This document shows positions 1-10,826 of a DNA stretch of 64,000 bases, piece after piece. Positions within the stretch are counted from its first letter, which is position 1. Each line of letters starts with the position of its first letter. Source of the DNA: Istiophorus platypterus (taxonomy: Eukaryota; Chordata; Actinopteri; Istiophoriformes; Istiophoridae); the NCBI GenBank assembly GCA_016859345.1, contig CM029122.1:4421001-4485000 (forward strand), read 5' to 3'. The translations under genes were made by a program, and so were the position numbers. The notes under the pieces are model-generated. The model had not been told where the DNA came from. It worked only from the letters and a program-made list of their open reading frames with translations, and made no database searches.

Positions 1-390
1 AAATCCTAAATGAGCATCACATATCCTTGTGTGGGATCACAAACATATTCATTTTTAGAGCTGAGCAATGGACACTGCTCTGATGTTGGTGTATAAAGCT
101 GCTGACAATATTAAGTCAGTTCTACCTGCATTTGTTTCACAAGAAACACAATTTAACGTGAAAGCAGGGGCAGGCTGTGGAACCTCCTTAGGACTTGTTG
201 ACAATGAGGTCAGGTAACATGAAAAAAACAACCTGTTTTGATAGAATATCTTTGTGTAAACTACAATGAACTTTTTTTGTTGTTTAAAGAACAAACGAAC
301 ACGAGCTTCATAGTGTAGTAGTTCGGTTTAATTTGAGAGTTAAAAGAAGTCGACTCATTTTTGGTTTTCTTCATTTCTCTCCTTTTGTAG
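1..390. other. parp4 intron (upstream part)
   Basis: No coding exon is recognisable here. The stretch ends in a long pyrimidine-rich run and a TTTTGTAG acceptor at 390, immediately before the open frame of the first visible parp4 exon. The upstream part of the gene lies outside the window. Confidence 0.6.
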
Positions 391-3300
391 ATTTCCTCTT
401 CGGCAGCTCCCCCCACAAGGAGCCTGCTGGGCGTTGGTTTCAAAAAGGCCAAAACAGGGGGAGAGGGCATGAGGTCCCCAGCGGAGAAGCATGAGGAGAT
501 GAAATACCTTTGCTGTGCAGATGAAGATTTCCTGCCTTACACTGATGGAGGGCTAGTTCCCTGTGCTGCCCCTCAGCCTCCCCCACCTGATCCATTGTGC
601 GGTTCTTCACTAGCCTCTTCGATCCCTCCACCTCCACCTCCACCTCCACCTCCACCTTCACCTGCCTTCATTTACCCTCAGTCCCACCAGTTTGATCCAC
701 CTCCTTTTCCTCCCCGTTGCCCAACTTCTCCTCTTGAACCCATGAGTCACTCTGTCCTTCAATGCAGGCAACCTCCATTCCCTCAGCCTGTGGAGAAACA
801 CAAACGTCTCGTAAAAAGTAAAGTGGTTTCGAACCATCTACAAGCTGTCAGGGGACGAATGGCAGCATCTCGTAAACTTTCCTCTTTACCAGTAACTACC
901 GTTGATCGACCAGCCGTGAGTCGTGCCAAGGGGCCTGAGTTGGATACGTGTCGGAACCGACTGGAAGAGAGTTACTCTGCTACCAAGTCCTACCTAGATG
1001 GACATGCACTTGCTCCAGAGAGTGCTGCAAAATCAGATTTGCCTTTTGCAAATGAAGCCCCTGTAGGCTCGGTGAAACCAGCTCGTAGAGAAGGCTTTGA
1101 AATCTGCTCTTTGGTGAGTTTGAAAAGCAGAACATCAAGCTTTTGTTTCGCTGGCTCTGAAGTCAGAGAGGAGTTTTCAGAGGCACCAGGCCCCCCTCTG
1201 CCTCAGGCTCAACCCCCAGGAGGAATGTTCTTGTCTACAGAGTCCTTGCGTGGAGTTTTTCCTCTCAGGAAAGAATTGGAACATGGCGAAGCTGCACCTG
1301 TTGAAAGTGCACCTCAGCATGTTAAGGTTAGGGCACGTTCAGGTCACCGTCTAACGACATCAGAACCAGCTCCTGTCTTCAGGCGACGAGACAAGAGGCA
1401 CGCTCTTCCTCAGTCTTTACCAGTTCATCACACCTTTGAGTGAGTCCTGTAACAATTATTATTTTTAAGATATGCTTCAATTTAGAGAATCCTGATAATA
1501 ATTCTTGTAAAACAATTGTTGCCAAAATACTTATTTTAATGCTGGCAAGGCTCTGGGTGACACATGAAAACAGTAAATCACCGGTATGATAACTGACTGG
1601 TGGACTGAAAGTTATTTGTTATGTTCTATATATACACACAGCGAGCACTTTATTAGGAACACCACTCGGTAGAACTTCCCTTTGCTCTCAAGCAGCCTCA
1701 GTTTCTTCGTGGCATTAATTCCCCAGGATGTTGGAACATTTCCACTGAGATTCTGGTCCATGTTGACACGATTTGCATCACATACTTCCTGCAGATCTGT
1801 CAGCTGCATGTTCATCCTGCCAATCACCAAGTTCTAGCACATCCCAAAGGTGTTTCTCCTGGATTCCGATCTGCCAACTAGGGAGGTCACTGAAGTCATG
1901 TCCGACTCCTGCTTTGTGACATGGTGCATAGTAATACTGTAGGAATCCATTAAAAGATGGTAAATTGTGGCCATAACGGGATGCACATAGACAGCAGCAA
2001 CACTTAGGTTGTGGCTCTCAAACATAATTGGTGATAAGGGATTCAAAGTGGGGAAGAAAACCTTCTCCACACCTGGGCTGTTGACACAAGACAGGTCGGG
2101 TCCATTGATTCAGGCTTTTGACTCCAAATTCTCAGCATAATCCAGATCTCCATCAGACCAGTCTTCACCTGTCCAGCTCTGGTGCCTGTGCCCACTGCAG
2201 CCTCAGGTATCTTTTCTCATGACAGGAGTGGAACGCGACGTTCTCTTCTGCTGTCGTGGTCCATCCACCTTAAGCTTCGACCGGTTTTTCATCCTTAGAT
2301 GCTTTTCTGCTCACCACAGTTATAAAGACGGGTTATCTGAGTGACCGTAGCATTTCTGCCGTCTCCAACCAGTCCGACCGTTCTACTATGACCTTGATCA
2401 TCAACAAGACGTTTCCGCCCGGAGATCTCTCGCTCACTGGATGTTTCTTATTTTTGGCACCATTCTGATTGGCTGATAATTGCAGGTATAAGCAGGTGCA
2501 TAGGTGTTCGTAAGAGTGTGCGCACTGACTGTATGTGTGTGGTCTTTTATGCCTGTGGACAGAAGAGAAAATCAGCATAAGTGTGTGCTTATGTTTACGT
2601 TTCTGGATTTATATGTGTGTTTAATATCCAACAGCTGTCACGCTATTATCAGTATTCACTGTGAGCATGTTATTTCAGGAGAAAGTCAACAGATCCCGAA
2701 GTACTGAAGCTGAAATGGACAAAGATCTTCCAGATGCAGCATTCGGTAAGAAAGTTTAGAATTTTATTGGATCTTCTTCAATGTTGCCAGTGTAAAGATG
2801 ACACCAAACCTCGCTGAAAAATACAAATATAAATCATGATGGCATTTTATTCAGGTATAGCAACTTCCAGGGACATAATAATGTGTAGGCTGGCTAACTG
2901 CTTTTTTATTTTTATTTTTTTAAAGATATTTCAATACATTTCATGCCTTTCAAGATTTGTTTCTTACAGTCTACCTGCAAGCGCTTTCAGTCAATAGTAT
3001 ATAACATTTGTAACATTAGATTATATCACATACATGTAAAGATGATGATGATGATGATGATGATGATCCTCAGACACATGATCTCCACAACTGACATAAA
3101 ACTTTCTCCCTTTGTTGTAAGTTTTGAATCCCTTTAACACAAAGTCAGAAAGACCAGGATATCGTGGTCGATCGTATCAAACTCCAATCCTAAGTCTAAA
3201 AGGATAAGAAGTGAAACTTCGTTCTCTGTTCTAGGCTTAGTGGAGAACTCCTTCCTTGCCATGCGTTACTGCTCTGTTACAGGCTGCTTTATTTGTTGAT

Positions 3301-6300
3301 CGACCTCTTCTCGACCTCCAGTGGAGCATTCATATGTCATCTAGAAGCCTCTTTACAAACATTAATTCCCTTTAAGTTCTAGCTAAGGATATGTCAGGCA
3401 GTTCAGTTACTGAAACATTAACATTAACATTGTTCTCAGTAAGTCTAGAGTATTACCATGCCAATGAGATTACATGCTGTTTGGTAAATGTATGAGCTGT
3501 ATAGTTTTAGAGTCGTTTCTTTTATTTAAATGGATATCGCCTTATCCTGGCTGGTAACACAGAGTGATCAGCTCGGAGAAACCCTTTTCAACCCCTGGCG
3601 AGTGTTCAGGCGGCTCGTACAATGTGACAAAGAGAGTCTGCTTTGAGTTCAATAGCAAGATAATCCACCGACGTAAATTCCGCCAGTTCAATGACGTTGA
3701 ATACAAGCTGTGAGGAGAAGATAGCTGCAACCCCTCTTCCTCTCCTTTTTATTAAAATTGTCATCGTGAGGACAGGCCTCAAGCATTGTTGCTGTACAAG
3801 TGTCACTTCTGAGTATAAGTTTGGACTAAGAAGATGCAGCTGCAGATGCATTGTGGTTGACTACGTGGTTAAAACAGTTGGCCCAACTTCTGCCAGTTCT
3901 TTTGACGGATGCGTTGTCTGAGCACACATTTTCAGTTTTAGCCGGTCTGGTTATGACATCTGGCTCAGGTGTGGGGTTAGCGTTGCTAACAGTGGCTCTG
4001 GGGATCCTTTTTTTATTTCATCCCTGGATTGAGCGTTAGCTTCAGGGCTAAACCCTGGGCCTGATTAGCCTTTGCATTGATATCAGCAGTGTGTCTTGTT
4101 CTGCTGGGTGAAGTCAGTGGCTCGTACCTGTTGCGCAGGGAGCCATGGCTCTGTCCTATTAATCCCCCCATTGGCCTTTCCTCTGTCAAGCAGGATTTGA
4201 TGTCCCCAGAGTTTGTCGAGTCCTTGGCTTCGCCCGCCTGCGCCGCCGGTAAGAAGTGGCTGCAGCAACCTGGGTAGCAGCCAGTGCGCCTAATCCAGGT
4301 CTGCTAGCTATGTTGGCATAAATCTTTAGACCTTAAGCGGCTGATCCGTTCTCAGAAGGACATATCCAGGGGATTGTGTCGGTTAAATCCACATCAGGAT
4401 GTTCTACATTTGAAGTGTGGAAGTCTGTATCTGTCCGGTAGTTTGCAGGTTAACAGTGGCTGCGACAGAGTCAATGAATTGCTCGCTTTCCTTTATTTGC
4501 TTTAGTGTATCAATCCTCTTTGCAAGCAGCATTATCATTTCATTCAGTCGCTTGCACTCTGCCAATTCTGTCGGGTTTGAAGACAATTTGAAAATCTACG
4601 GACAGAGAGGCCCTTCATCTAGTTATAAGATACAATTAAAAACATTGGCAAAAGTCCACGAAAATTATAGTCCCAGCGATTTTTCAGTATTCAGCAGCTG
4701 CTGCTTGTATTTTCTTGCAGCAGAAAGTCAAAAATATCTGAAGAAAAATGAAGCAGAGGTGAGAGCAAGCGGCAAAGCATCTGCACTGTAAGAAAGCAGG
4801 AAGTGAAGGGTTTAGCAAAGGATTTGTCCGAGGCAACTTGCAGTAGTTGCATTTTGCCTCAACATGCATGCATGCATCCATGCATTTGCAATTTATTATC
4901 TGGCTAGAGCTGTTGAGAATCTGTCAATAATCTCAGTCAGGGGTCTGCAAGTAGATTGAACCATGGAATTTTTCTTAAGAATACCCCTGGTGGGTGTTCG
5001 CCTCCACCAGAGCTGTCCCTTGTCACCTGGTAGTGATCTTCATTGACCGGATTTCCCTCCCTTCGGTGTAGCGAAGGAGTTTGTGGCCAAAGTGATGGAG
5101 TTTAAGTCTATAGGGGTCTTGCTCACGCGTGAAGATCACTGCAACATCAGTAGAAAAGCTTTCGATTTACCAGTTGAGCTACGTTTTGCCCCTCACCTGT
5201 GGTCATGGGCTTCGGGTAATAACTGATTGCAGATACAAGCGGCTGAAATGAGTTTCCTCTGTGGGGTGGCTGAGCTCAGCCTTAAAGATAAGATAAGGGG
5301 CTCTGACATCCACGGTGAGCTCGAAGTAGATCCACTGCTCCTTTGTCGAAGGAGCCAGGTGAGGTGGCTGGGGCATCTCATTACTATGTCTCATGGGTTC
5401 CTCCCATTGGAGGTCTTCAGGGTACGTCCAGCTGCCGTCCAGAGCCGGGGATAGACCCAGAAAACGCTGGAGAGATTCTGTATTTACCCAGCCTGGGAAT
5501 ATCTCGGGATCTCCCAGGAGGTGCTGGAATTAATGGATGGGAATCATAAAAGTTTCTTTTAGGATTGTATCCGTATTCATTCCATTACTGAGAGAGCGCT
5601 AACAGATTTACAGCAGCTTATATTAATGCTGATTTGGCAAATTATTTATATTATTCACGCATAAGCTCATTAGAATTCGGAGTGATGCACCGTTGCCACA
5701 GTTTATGTGTGTGTGTCTCTTCATGCAGGGGCAGGTCTAGGTCTTACAGCATTTATTTGAATTTAAACAAGCCTTGAATTTACACTGTTATCAACAGCAT
5801 TTAGGGAAAACCTGTAAACTTCAGGTTCCATCGGGGAGCTGGATATTTATGCTAAAGGGTCAGATTTGATCCATGGGCTATTATTTGCCTATTATCTGCC
5901 CACAACCTTTCCTTGTGCATAGCCGAGCCTCACTTACCCCAGCGATCCGCAGGTGTTTCGGTGATGCGTTCTTACCACTTTGCACTGGAAAAAACCAATA
6001 GTGTTTTCTGTCTTTGTTTTGCAGGAGGGCTACTGGGAGTTAACCACGGAACTGGGCGAATTAATAAATGTCGATGTCGACCTCTTTGCCAACGTGTTCC
6101 TGAAAAACAAGGGCATTTGTTCTCTAGGTGAGAAACCTGACAACCTGTTCCAGGCCATCAGAATTGAGAAAAAAAAACATTTTCATTCAAACTACAAACT
6201 ACTAAATTTCCCTTCTAAAAAAAACTCAATGAAAGCTTAAAATGTTTCATATTGAAGGGAAAAACCTTCAAAGTAAGAAGGTACTAGAGCCATCGCTGAC

Positions 6301-6537
6301 TAGAGCCAACTACAAATGTGGTGGAAAACAAATGAGTTCAGGTTGTACAGGTTGGCTTTGAACAGACTTTATAAGAATTGTCCTGGTGTCCAGTTCTTAT
6401 TTAAAACTTCTGTATTAGTGAAGTTGTGAAATGGTGAAAACTGCTCAGCTTTCTTCACAATGGCCTGTCTTCAATAACCGGTACATATCTGACAACCAGG
6501 ATTTAAGCTTCGGCTCTCGCCAGTTCCCGCCCATGTT

Positions 6538-6588
<51 letters not shown>

Positions 6589-7485
6589 TCTGTGTGTTTG
6601 TGTGTGTGTGGATTAGGCGTGAGGCCGCACGCAGACATCCTGAGGCTGGTGGCGACTCTTCTGGTGCTGCAGCTGATGAGGGTGGAGAAGCTGGAGGAGG
6701 GCAAACTGCTCCGCACCCTCTTCTCTCTGGACGACTCGGCTCAGCCCAGGTCTGACACAGCAACTTAAAGACAGAGAAATAAAAAACCTTTCGATATTTG
6801 CGAAAACGCACCTAGTTGGCCTGAGCTTGGAGGTGCATACTGTGAGCAAAATACTTGTTCAACACAGGGGACACGGACGTGTAGGTCCAAAAACGAGTGT
6901 GATGTTCTGCACCGATGAAGTGAATCTTTCTCAGCTTTGCTCAGTTGAGGTCGAATTAGAGTCGCGTGATGAAACAGTATAATTATTGCGGGGTTGCACC
7001 CAATAAGCATAAAGGTTTGTATCATCCAAAGAGGAAATGATCTGTAAGAGGATTCAAGCTATGAGCCAGAACTTTATATGAACATGACCTCAGTTGCCCT
7101 CTTAAGTCCATTTTGAATTTCGTCTTAAAACTTAACTTGCCCGGTTCAGCCTTTTTTTTTTTTTTTTTTTTTTTTAGGTACAATCTAAGTATCGTCATTG
7201 GTTGTAATTTTCTAGCCCTGCTGTCACTGGGCCCACAGCTGCCGCCTCTTTCGGTAACGACTTGCCTTTTCCTCCAGGCCTGAGCGGTGGGAGGAGCTGA
7301 AGAGGGCGGTGGCGTGGGTCCGCTGGGCCGACCATCAGTACCCATGCGTCTACTGCCGCCTTGAGTTCGGTTGGAGCTGGGACTCCTCCACCCGTCAGCT
7401 GCTGGGCTACGAAGGCCTGCCCCGCTTCTCGCCTCTCAGCGGCCTGGACCTGCAGAGGACCGCGGCCCCTCTGGCCGTCCGCTGA
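391..7485 (+). CDS. parp4: parp4 (vault poly-ADP-ribose polymerase), 3' part: last five exons
   Basis: Joined exons 391-1439, 2679-2745, 6025-6127, 6617-6749 and 7278-7485 (TGA 7483-7485) keep one frame and give the last 519 residues. PARP4 is the ADP-ribosyltransferase of the vault ribonucleoprotein particle. The catalytic, BRCT, VIT and VWA domains lie upstream of the window. The first exon encodes a low-complexity region with a proline run (codons near 625-660) and many Ser/Arg residues. The last four encode the C-terminal domain that binds major vault protein: I read WTKIFQMQ, GYWELTTELG, ILRLVATLLVLQ, WVRWADHQYP and WDSSTRQLLGYEG, which line up with the human PARP4 C-terminus from memory. 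Every junction is GT-AG and phases agree (2, 0, 1, 2). The TG repeat 6540-6612 abuts the acceptor at 6616. VWA5A is related but lacks this tail. No clear AATAAA follows closely; the first good one is near 8969. Confidence 0.9.
625..660 (+). repeat. Coding (CCACCT)n proline minisatellite in parp4
   Basis: About six copies of the hexamer CCACCT give a run of about a dozen prolines inside the long parp4 exon. Human PARP4 also has a proline-rich stretch before its vault-binding domain, so the composition fits the family while the copy number may vary. Confidence 0.8.
1637..2512. mobile_element. Non-autonomous dispersed element with CACTTTATTAGG end, in parp4 intron
   Basis: The left end GAGCACTTTATTAGGAACAC and internal stretches such as TGCTTTGTGACATGGTGCAT, ATGACAGGAGTGGAAC and GATTGGCTGATAATTGCAGG match, from memory, a roughly 1 kb repeat common in fish and other vertebrate genomes that normally ends in the reverse complement (CCTAATAAAGTG). 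Here about 200 bases near the right end appear deleted and the terminal CCTAATAAAG is lost. No coding capacity is seen. I cannot name the Repbase family with certainty. Confidence 0.7.
3042..3066 (+). repeat. (ATG)n microsatellite
   Basis: About eight perfect copies of a GAT/ATG trinucleotide inside a parp4 intron. There is no sign of a coding role. Confidence 0.9.
3540..4600 (-). mobile_element. Decayed LINE with apurinic endonuclease fragment, in parp4 intron
   Basis: Read on the minus strand, 3851-3606 encodes RRGRGVAAIFSSQL followed by FTSVDYLAIELK, and 3730-3542 in a shifted frame encodes TLFVTLYEPPEHSPG. These resemble the endonuclease-domain motifs RGGGVA.., F.S.EYL..E and YRPP typical of CR1/L2/Rex1-type LINEs. 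A coiled-coil-like segment (AECKRLNEMIMLLAKRIDTL) is coded at 4586-4404, which would be upstream in the element. Frameshifts and stops show that it is dead. The clade assignment is inference. Confidence 0.6.
4975..5540 (+). mobile_element. LINE 3'-end remnant in parp4 intron
   Basis: The stretch around 5450-5540 translates in one frame as GDRPRKRWRDSVFTQPG and continues into a degenerate ISGSPRRCW segment. This resembles the tail of a common teleost LINE ORF2 (GRPR.RW.DYVS.LAWE.LGIP.EE). The preceding 400 bases carry related degenerate sequence (for example GAGGTGGCTGGGGCATCTCA). It is interrupted by stops and not functional. Confidence 0.6.
6540..6612 (+). repeat. (TG)n microsatellite abutting a parp4 3' splice site
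   Basis: A dinucleotide array of about 70 bases with two small interruptions (CTC, TTT) runs to within five bases of the AG at 6615-6616 that opens the penultimate parp4 exon. It takes the place of the normal polypyrimidine tract. Confidence 0.95.
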
Positions 7486-10080
7486 GCAGCCCAACGTGAC
7501 TGGGGGAGCATGAGGAGAAGACTCAATCCTTTTTGCCATATGAGAGATGAGATTATTCCTTAATCTGGATAGGGGACTCTAGATTTGCCTCACTAGATTT
7601 TATCACCTAACAAATCTCGGTGACTTTGACCGAGTCTGTTCCCGCTGAATATCGGACCCTTCTCCAAAATAATGCTGGAATAGTGGAGAAATCTGTTAAC
7701 TGACCTGCCTCATGTCCGATTAATGGGCTCAAAAAGTAGTTTTAAATTCTTGCCACCACCACAACCACAAATCTTCATCACCTCATATTTTTCATCTCTC
7801 CTCAGCTTCATGCAACCTTGAAAAAAAAAAAAATTCTCAGTATTTTAATACCTGTATTGAGCGGAAAGAAATTAGAGCCTCTTGACATTGTCTATAGCTT
7901 TCTGAGCGGCTGTCTGTGTTCTCGGAACGAAACAGAATATCGTGAAACATCACAGCTTATTCTGCAAACCGTTTTACTCTGAGGATTCTGCAACAAGCGT
8001 CTGGCCGGCAAAGCGCGGCAGCGCTGGATATCGCTCCGCTGCAGCGCTCACGTTAACCAGCAGTGATGAAAGGCAGCTGGGCTCTGTCCAGCACGGATAA
8101 AAACGCCGCAACGAGACGCTTCAGAAGCGATTCGGAGCGACCACGAAGCAATTAACGGGGAGACAAGGTGTTGTTTAAGATGAGATGATCACATACGGTT
8201 AGCAGGTGTGTGCTCTTGCTGAACGTTGGTCTGGTGAACGTTGGTCTTGGCAGGCCGCTGCTCTCCCCTCTTTCCGTACCTGCCCCACTTTCGCCCCTAA
8301 CCTGGTTTCTCTGAGTAAGCTCGCGGTTTGAGTTCATGTACATGTGGAGGGTTTTTGTTTTTGTTTTTTTTTTTAAGGTGCCTTACTAATTAACTCGCCT
8401 TAGGGCACAACAGCCTTTCTTAGTTTATTGCAGGATAGAAGTTAAAAAAAAAAATACAAACAAGCATTGACGGTACCTATAGCAAGCGTCGGTGCAGTGA
8501 TGCATATTAAATAAGATCCAATCGGCGCTCACGATGGAATGGATGTCATTGTCTATCTTGTTGGGGCTTAGTCTGGAGTTCGCTGCAGACACACATCACA
8601 TCTGTTTCAAATATCTGAGAAGAAAAGCAGCTTTAAAAATGCTGTTGTTTGTTGATAAGACTCTGCTTGAGGAGAGCTTGAACAAACTGCTGCTTTAAGA
8701 TAAGCAGGCTGCTTTGTCACTTCTCAGTTTTTTTCTTTTCCTCTTAATTTTACACCCTCCTGACACTGATGTGTGTTTCGGATCCACAGCTGACGGAAGC
8801 ATTCTGCATCTATACCTGTACTTTGGTAATCGGTCAGTGTCACTCGTGTTCTTTATTACAGTTGATATTGTTCCTGCTTTTGCATGCTATCATAAAAAAA
8901 TAATAATTAAAGTCTTTTCTTTCAATATGTTCTTCACATGCCCTAATGTCGTTTACCATTGTACTGAAATAAATCAGGAGGAAACCTCTTATTTTCTTTT
9001 GCTTGCCCTTCACACAGCTGGTGGGAGGGGTAGCTTTAAGACCCTCTTTGTTTCCTAGTTCAAAGATGATCTCCTTTTATTAAACCTTCCAAAACAAGAG
9101 TATGTTGTTATACCTCATGGGTCATTAGGTTGATGTATATCTAATTAACATCATGTGTTTAACTAGCAGATTGGATTAGATCTTAGCCTCACAACACTCG
9201 CTCCAGAGGCTCCGTGAGGTTTGAAAAGTCGGGGGGGGGGGCACCATGGGTCACCCTGCGGGGGACATTAATGTCCGGGCCGAAAATTGTGTCAACCCAT
9301 CTAGCAGGTGTTGAGAAGCCACTGAGCCACAACATCAACCTTATGCCTGTGGTAAAGGAAAAGTCGGGGGGTCACCAAAGCTATTGGGATTTGTCGTCTG
9401 GGGAACATGAACGTCTGAGGAGCAAATCCATCTTGTAGATGTTGAGATATTTCACAATTAACCCCTATACATTGTTAATATTTCATGCCTTCACCATATG
9501 GTCCAGGTCAATTTTGACCCGGGCAAATAATTGCATCATAAGAAGTGTCTGTACCAAATGTTGCACTACAGATCTCTTTAGAATGTAATAATAGCCAATC
9601 TGACATTAATAAGTTGATGATTAATCCTTAATTTTTCAGAGAGCAGGGAGAATGTATTTTTTTTAGCCTTTACACCTCTAGTTTTTGGAGAAAAATATCT
9701 ATCACACAATATAACTACTATCTATAATTATAAATATTAATTCAACATTAATTAACACTTAGAACACAAAAAAATGATGGAAAAAATAATGGTCCCGTTG
9801 GTTTCCCATTATCAAATTGAATAGTGCATTGAAAAAAAATCTTGAAACTAGCATCTATGCAGTGTATTTCGTATATTTCATTAAAAATTCTCTTGAGCTA
9901 TGAATTGAAATGACCAAAAAAACTTCTGTATCTTTTCATGAGCACACCGTGACACAGATGCAGAACACATTGTGTCATTGGTGGATTAGTTTAGAAATTT
10001 GTATCATTGCCTCTGAAACCCATAACTCCCCCTGACATAGAAATGTGAAAGGAGATGCAACCAAAATGCAACCAACTGCT
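7486..10080. other. Intergenic region between parp4 and the lectin cluster
   Basis: No supported gene. It presumably includes the parp4 3' UTR; AATAAA occurs near 8969. A teleost dispersed repeat lies at about 9205-9465. The 114-codon frame at 8714-9058 has no ATG start, motif or splice context and is treated as chance. Confidence 0.5.
9205..9465 (+). repeat. Dispersed teleost repeat fragment
   Basis: Phrases such as AAAGTCGGGGGGTCACCAAAG, TCTGGGGAACATGAACGTCT and GTAGATGTTGAGATATTTCA are characteristic of a repeat found many times in percomorph genomes (typical form: GGGGACCATGAATGTCTG then GTTGAGATATTTC). The same family recurs at 15520-16190 and 47785-47860. I do not know its class for certain. 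Confidence 0.55.
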
Positions 10081-10826
10081 GCAACCTTGAACAATTTGAG
10101 ACTGTGGACGCAAAACCCTCAACAAACCAGACAGGTGAGAAGGAAACGGACAGAGGCTGACAAACCGAGCTGTGGCTAGATGGACAAGTTCAGGTCTCGG
10201 GAGCTACAAGCCCGGATTTCAAGGAGGCGGCGTTCTCTTTCTGATTCTGCTGGGGGTTTACCTGGTGGTCGGGCTCATCAGCCTCGAAGTCCACCGTGAG
10301 TCTGCTTCTCCTGAATTAATATTAGTTTGAGATTGATTTACGGCAACGCTACTCTGCTCTGGAGGGATGCAGCTCTTTCAACCAAGTGCCCTTTTGCCAT
10401 CAAAGTCTTTTCTTCTTTGCTTTTTACAACTTTTTCCTTTCCTGTCGTCATTTAAAAGCACTTTTTAAATCCGTTTTGAGTACCACAGAAAAAAAGTCAA
10501 ACCTTGACCTCATGAAGCGCTTGTTTTGTGAATACAAAATCAGAAAGTACTTAGGCTTTCGACCAGAAAAGACAGATGAACTCGCCCCGACGCTTTGTTA
10601 GTCCCGGGGTGAGTGCAGGAAGTGTTCTGCATTTCAGAAACATGCGTCTCGATTTATTTCAGTGAGTGACAGGGCTGCAGATCTCCCGGCCTGTGATGAA
10701 AAGCTCTCCTCCCTGACTGAAGACAGGGACATGCTGAATGCCAGCCTCATCGGTATGACCGAGGAGCTGGACAGGCTTTGCAGTTTGTACGAACAGAGTG
10801 AAAGCTCTTCAGGCATGGGTTTCTGA
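10081..10826 (+). pseudogene. Truncated C-type lectin receptor paralogue (no lectin domain)
   Basis: Three blocks match the first three exons of the complete lectin gene at 12940. The end of an exon 1 at about 10090-10134 reads ETVDAKPSTNQT before GTGAGA, but no in-frame ATG precedes it. Exon 2 at 10194-10295 has exactly the same length (102 bp) and phase as its counterpart and codes a transmembrane helix (VLFLILLGVYLVVGLISLEV). Exon 3 from 10663 codes a stalk (EKLSSLTEDRDMLNASL) and runs into TGA at 10824-10826. No lectin-domain exon is seen before the next gene. The small intron 10135-10193 is only 59 bp. It is either a decayed duplicate or a short membrane protein with an unseen start exon; decay is more likely. 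Confidence 0.6.

Noticed and set aside
4705..4782. Possible extra parp4 exon (SQKYLKKNEAE with AG before and GTGAGA after)
   Set aside because: The flanking exons 2679-2745 and 6025-6127 already join in phase and match the PARP4 C-terminus without an insertion. The stretch lies next to a LINE remnant.
5090..5210. tRNA-like stretch (TTCGATTTACCAGTTGAGC)
   Set aside because: No cloverleaf with a proper anticodon stem could be drawn, and the region is part of a LINE-related repeat.
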